This document shows, piece by piece, positions 5,073-7,821 of a DNA stretch of 7,821 nt (position 1 is the first letter of the stretch; every line of letters starts with the position of its first letter). The notes beneath the pieces are model-generated. The model did no database searches and had not been told where the DNA came from. It saw nothing but the letters and a program-made list of their open reading frames with translations. The translations under genes and the position numbers were made by a program. Origin of the DNA: Bacteroidia bacterium (GTDB taxonomy: Bacteria; Bacteroidota; Bacteroidia; Bacteroidales; Azobacteroidaceae); contig BNTW01000104.1 in assembly GCA_025996895.1 (NCBI GenBank), positions 1 through 7,821 of the forward strand, in the 5' to 3' direction.

Positions 5073-5620
5073 TAGGGATTACAGGCACATACTTGAAAGA
5101 AGATTCTTTGGGTATTGCCCAAACAATAACAAGAAAAGACAATATCGGACGTTTGACGGAAAAAAGTTACATAAATAGAAATAAATCCCTTGTAGCGGAT
5201 AAATCTGGGATTGCAAAATACATATATGAATATGCTGATACTTGGACTTGGGAGACAAAGACCATTCATTGTTTCGATATTCACGATAAGGAAATAAAAG
5301 ATATACCTGAATTCATTAAACAAAGGGCAGCAGAGCAAACTCAAGAAGCATCATCAGAAAAAGACAAATGGCAGAATACAACAGGATACGAAAAAACAAA
5401 TTTATCTATTCACAACGGCGATATAGTTGATAATTCGGATAATAGCACGAACAGCCATATAGAATCAAATAATACAACAAATTTGATTTTGAATTGGAAT
5501 TTGATTTTTGAATTTACTCTCATTAGTTTGGCTGTTAATTTGTCTGTTGCCATAACTATTTTCTTTTTCAAGAAGAAAAAGAAAATCATAAATAGGATTA
5601 AGAAACTTTTTATTCATTAA
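5021..5620 (+). CDS. Repeat membrane protein, C-terminal segment with membrane anchor (frame-broken gene)
   Basis: The open frame runs from ATG 5021 (199 residues). It begins with the last repeat units (G-T-Y-L-K-E-D-S-L-G-I-A; S-G-I-A-K-Y-I-Y-E-Y). A polar linker rich in N, S and T follows (D-N-S-D-N-S-T-N-S). One hydrophobic segment lies at about residues 155-183 (N-L-I-F-E-F-T-L-I-S-L-A-V-N-L-S-V-A-I-T-I-F-F-F), closed by the basic tail K-K-K-K-K-I-I-N-R-I-K-K. This is a stop-transfer anchor with the C-terminus inside. With the N-terminal anchor of the first segment it would give a protein held at both ends with the repeat array between. ATG 5021 lies within the repeat region, so an independent start is unlikely; continuation from the 3570 frame by a shift near 5031-5050 fits better. 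Nothing suggests an enzyme. Confidence 0.65.
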   Translation: MGVCGGDTCETFSQFGVIGITGTYLKEDSLGIAQTITRKDNIGRLTEKSYINRNKSLVADKSGIAKYIYEYADTWTWETKTIHCFDIHDKEIKDIPEFIKQRAAEQTQEASSEKDKWQNTTGYEKTNLSIHNGDIVDNSDNSTNSHIESNNTTNLILNWNLIFEFTLISLAVNLSVAITIFFFKKKKKIINRIKKLFIH

Positions 5621-5698
5621 ATATCAATAATTTAAATTACACAGTTTATGTACAGTAAAGTTACAAAAACAACAGCAAATGCAAGTATTTGCTGCACA

Positions 5699-7606
5699 AT
5701 GGAGCGAGAAACCATTTCAAAAAACCGCGTAAGTCCAAAAAACGCAGGAGTAGGAAGAAACTTGACAAGGCTCAAACTCGCGCTCTTTGTGGTGCTCTTC
5801 TTATTTTCCGCAATAAGCGGCTTTTCGCAGAACTTTACCGAAAATTTCGAGGGTGATGTTTCTGCATGGACATTGGTCAATGGCGCGCAAACCAATAACT
5901 GGGTGATAGGCAGCGCTACTGCCTGCGAAGGCAGCAAATCTGCCTACATTTCTAACGACGGCACTGCAAATGCTTACGGTAACACGGCAAGCATAGTGCA
6001 CCTCTATCGCGATGTGGAGTTAGGTGTCAACAGCACGCTTACTTTCTTTTGGAAGGGACAGGGAGAAAGCGGCTATGATGAGTTGAAAGTCTATTTGATT
6101 CCAACATCAACATGGCCAACCGCAGGGAGTCAGTTACCAGATAATGATGGTTATGGTAATATCTATTTATTGGGGACATTTAGCGAAAGTGCATCTTGGA
6201 AGCAAGAAACAATTGACTTGCCTGCATACAGTAGCACAAAACGGTTGGTGTTTAGCTGGCGTAATGATAACAGTAGTGCCGTGCAGCCGCCTGTTGCCAT
6301 AGATAATGTTGTGTTAACTACCACCGGTAACGGTATCGGGACAGCAAACAATCCCTATCTGATTTCTTCCAAAGCAAATATGGAGGCTTTGGCTTTGACT
6401 GTAGCGAATGGAAATGACTGTTCAGGCATATATTTTTCACTCACACGAGATTTGACTGGTGCAAATGACACTGTTACAACTGTAATTGGCGGCGACTATC
6501 CCCATTCATTTAAAGGAGTTTTTGATGGCGGTGGGCATGAAGTAGCAGTAAAGATAGCAACGATAGAACCTAAGTATCAGCTTAATGCTTATGCCGGAGT
6601 ATTTGGCTATATTAGCAATGCCACCATTAAAAATTTAGGCGTGTCCGGCAGTGTTTCTTCTTATGCTAATTCTTCTTCTTATTCTTCTTCTTATTCGGGA
6701 GGAATTTGTGGATATGCTTCTTCTTCTTCAATAACGAATTGCTACAATACAGGCAGCGTTTCTTCTAAAAATTCTTATAGACCTTTAGCTTTTCCTAATG
6801 ATGCACATTCAGGCGGAATTTGCGGAATAGTTGTTTCTTCAACAATAACGAATTGCTACAATATAGGCAGTGTTTCTTCTTCTACTGCGAGTACATGTTA
6901 TTCAGGCGGAATTTACGGAAGCCAATATTCTTCTTATTCTTCAACAATAATGAATTGCTACAATACAGGCAGCGTTTCTTCTTCGTCTTCTTCCTCGTCT
7001 TCTTATTATTATAATTCTTATTCAGGCGGAATTTGCGGAGAAAACGGAACTATCAGTAACTGTTTTGCAGCTAACACTACCATACAAACCCAATCTTATA
7101 GCACTGCCCAAGCCCAATCTTCTGGACGAATTGCTTATAGCGCTGTTAGTATTTCAAATTGTTATGCCCTTTCTTCTATGACCGTGAATGGGAGTACAAT
7201 AGATGGTTCACCTACTTCGTCAAGCCTCGATGGGAAAAGTCAATCGCTTGCTACTTTCCAATCTCAATCATGGATTGAAGAAACGCTGGGATGGGATTTC
7301 ACGAATATATGGAAAATGTCGGCAAGTAACTCTATTTATGGTGGATTGCCTATTTTTAAAAATCAGCAAGATATAACAACCAATATTGAAAACATTGTAG
7401 CAAATAAAACAGAAAATTTTAAAATTTATTCTGCCCCCAACGGCATCGCCCTCGAAGCAAAAGAGGTAACGCCCGTGTCAATATTCAACATCGCAGGGCA
7501 AAAAGTGCATCAATCCGTTGTCAACGGCAGTGCCACAATCAGTTTGAATAAGGGTGTTTATATCGTGAGTGTGGGTAGCGAGAGCCAGAAGGTGATTGTG
7601 AAATAA
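5699..7606 (+). CDS. T9SS-secreted adhesin-like protein with GLUG-type repeats
   Basis: The protein has 635 residues from ATG 5699; an in-frame ATG at 5648 would add 17. I prefer 5699 because the leader shared with the preceding gene (M-E-R-E-T-I-S-K-N) starts there. Counting from 5648, a basic n-region and hydrophobic core (L-A-L-F-V-V-L-F-L-F-S-A-I-S-G-F-S) form a signal peptide cut near residue 60. Residues about 62-226 form a jelly-roll, MAM-like 'F-x-E-x-F-E-G...W' domain ending A-I-D-N-V-V-L. Residues about 229-470 begin G-T-A-N-N-P-Y-L-I and carry GLUG-like turns (G-V-F-G-Y-I-S-N-A-T-I-K-N-L-G-V-S-G; S-G-G-I-C-G x3; I-T-N-C-Y-N-T-G-S-V-S-S). The last ~75 residues are a type A T9SS sorting domain (I-Y-S...V-S-I-F-N-I-A-G-Q-K-V...L-N-K-G-V-Y-I-V-S-V...K-V-I-V-K). 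It should be exported by Sec, then by T9SS, to the surface or medium. A role in adhesion is inferred. The gap to the previous stop is 78 bases. Confidence 0.85.
   Translation: MERETISKNRVSPKNAGVGRNLTRLKLALFVVLFLFSAISGFSQNFTENFEGDVSAWTLVNGAQTNNWVIGSATACEGSKSAYISNDGTANAYGNTASIVHLYRDVELGVNSTLTFFWKGQGESGYDELKVYLIPTSTWPTAGSQLPDNDGYGNIYLLGTFSESASWKQETIDLPAYSSTKRLVFSWRNDNSSAVQPPVAIDNVVLTTTGNGIGTANNPYLISSKANMEALALTVANGNDCSGIYFSLTRDLTGANDTVTTVIGGDYPHSFKGVFDGGGHEVAVKIATIEPKYQLNAYAGVFGYISNATIKNLGVSGSVSSYANSSSYSSSYSGGICGYASSSSITNCYNTGSVSSKNSYRPLAFPNDAHSGGICGIVVSSTITNCYNIGSVSSSTASTCYSGGIYGSQYSSYSSTIMNCYNTGSVSSSSSSSSSYYYNSYSGGICGENGTISNCFAANTTIQTQSYSTAQAQSSGRIAYSAVSISNCYALSSMTVNGSTIDGSPTSSSLDGKSQSLATFQSQSWIEETLGWDFTNIWKMSASNSIYGGLPIFKNQQDITTNIENIVANKTENFKIYSAPNGIALEAKEVTPVSIFNIAGQKVHQSVVNGSATISLNKGVYIVSVGSESQKVIVK
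6670..7002 (+). repeat. Serine/tyrosine microsatellites and near-identical repeats in the adhesin
   Basis: Trinucleotide TTC/TCT/TAT tracts encode runs of S and Y. The clearest are a 12-base unit TTCTTCTTCTTA duplicated exactly at 6670-6681 and 6682-6693, a TTC run at 6718-6729, and a TCT/TCG-rich tract at 6976-7002 encoding nine serines. A longer repeat starting ATAACGAATTGCTACAATA recurs at 6731, 6845 and 6947 with few changes. Every unit is a multiple of three, so slippage would vary loop length and not switch the gene off. Confidence 0.75.
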
Positions 7607-7821
7607 TAACAAATAGAATTATGATAACAGACAAATAGTTTAAAATTCACTTGCAAGCGAAATATTTAAAATATTGTTGAAAACTTTCCAAGTCTTTAAC
7701 CCACATTGCGTATCAACCGCTGCTAACCGACTGATTTTCAGAAGGCATACTTTCCGGAGGTCTCTCCGGGTGCCACACAAATTTTCTTCTTTTGCAAGGC
7801 ATTGCATTTATCTTTAGCGCC
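7607..7821. other. Right-edge region with two hairpins and a possible minus-strand gene end
   Basis: I see no clear T9SS-gene terminator; an AT-only palindrome AATATT-TAA-AATATT lies at 7661-7675. From about 7681 the base composition becomes GC-richer. There are perfect hairpins CCGGAG-GTCT-CTCCGG (7754-7769) and TGCAA-GGCA-TTGCA (7793-7806). Two minus frames enter from the edge. One stops at 7713-7715 after about 35 codons and ends E-N-Q-S-V-S-S-G. The other stops at 7738-7740 after 27 codons and contains V-A-P-G-E-T-S-G-K. I cannot tell which, if either, is real; a mobile-element end is possible. Confidence 0.35.

Noticed and set aside
6670..7040. CRISPR array, from regular repeats
   Set aside because: The repeats are in-frame coding units encoding S-G-G-I-C-G and N-C-Y-N-T-G turns. 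They are not constant, and there are no unique spacers of uniform length.

Overview
The window looks like accessory DNA from a member of the Bacteroidota, probably the Bacteroidales. The evidence is a secreted protein ending in a type IX secretion (T9SS) C-terminal sorting domain, TAnnTTTG-type -7 promoter motifs, a DUF3791/DUF3990 gene pair of the kind common in Bacteroides relatives, and a pyruvate:ferredoxin oxidoreductase (nifJ) remnant of Bacteroides/Clostridium type. Most of the DNA is AT-rich; by eye the nifJ remnant is clearly richer in GC.

Layout. The left third is read on the minus strand. In transcription order it holds a nifJ remnant (2629 to 1829), a hairpin terminator (1786-1820), a translationally coupled DUF3791-like/DUF3990 pair (1742 to 826) that resembles a toxin-antitoxin or effector-partner module, and the remnant of a bacterial SH3-domain protein (695 to 66) that has lost its start and signal peptide. 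The right two thirds are read on the plus strand. First comes a structured intergenic region (2630-2989). Next is a gene encoding a two-anchor membrane protein with about twelve tandem 30-34-residue aromatic 'Y-x-W-E-Y-D-x-x-G-N' repeats, split over three reading-frame segments (2990-5620). Last is a T9SS-secreted adhesin-like protein with GLUG-type repeats and serine/tyrosine microsatellites (5699-7606). The final 215 bases carry two small hairpins and perhaps the 3' end of another minus-strand gene.

Most notable is a dispersed, structured intergenic element that I do not recognise. Two copies (695-825 on minus, 2716-2824 on plus) share the order GCGTA/TACGC hairpin, an 18-base conserved spacer (16 of 18 identical), a second hairpin, and a TTATTCT...AGAATAA inverted pair enclosing a variable insert. 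A third, degenerate copy (2630-2656, minus) abuts the broken end of nifJ. All three point toward the gene that follows, and two sit exactly where a coding sequence has lost its 5' end. In the plus-strand copy the last module is mirrored downstream, giving a 134-base nested inverted repeat (2775-2908) whose two sub-hairpins carry complementary loops.

A second theme is a shared N-terminal leader (M-E-x-E-T-I-S-K-N...) at the start of both plus-strand genes. In the repeat-protein gene it is knocked out of frame by one missing A in an A-tract. Two further frame changes, at 3581 and near 5031-5050, cancel each other. These could be real decay, phase-variable slippage or sequencing errors; the sequence alone cannot decide. 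All family assignments come from residue patterns seen here compared with remembered family features; no search was run.
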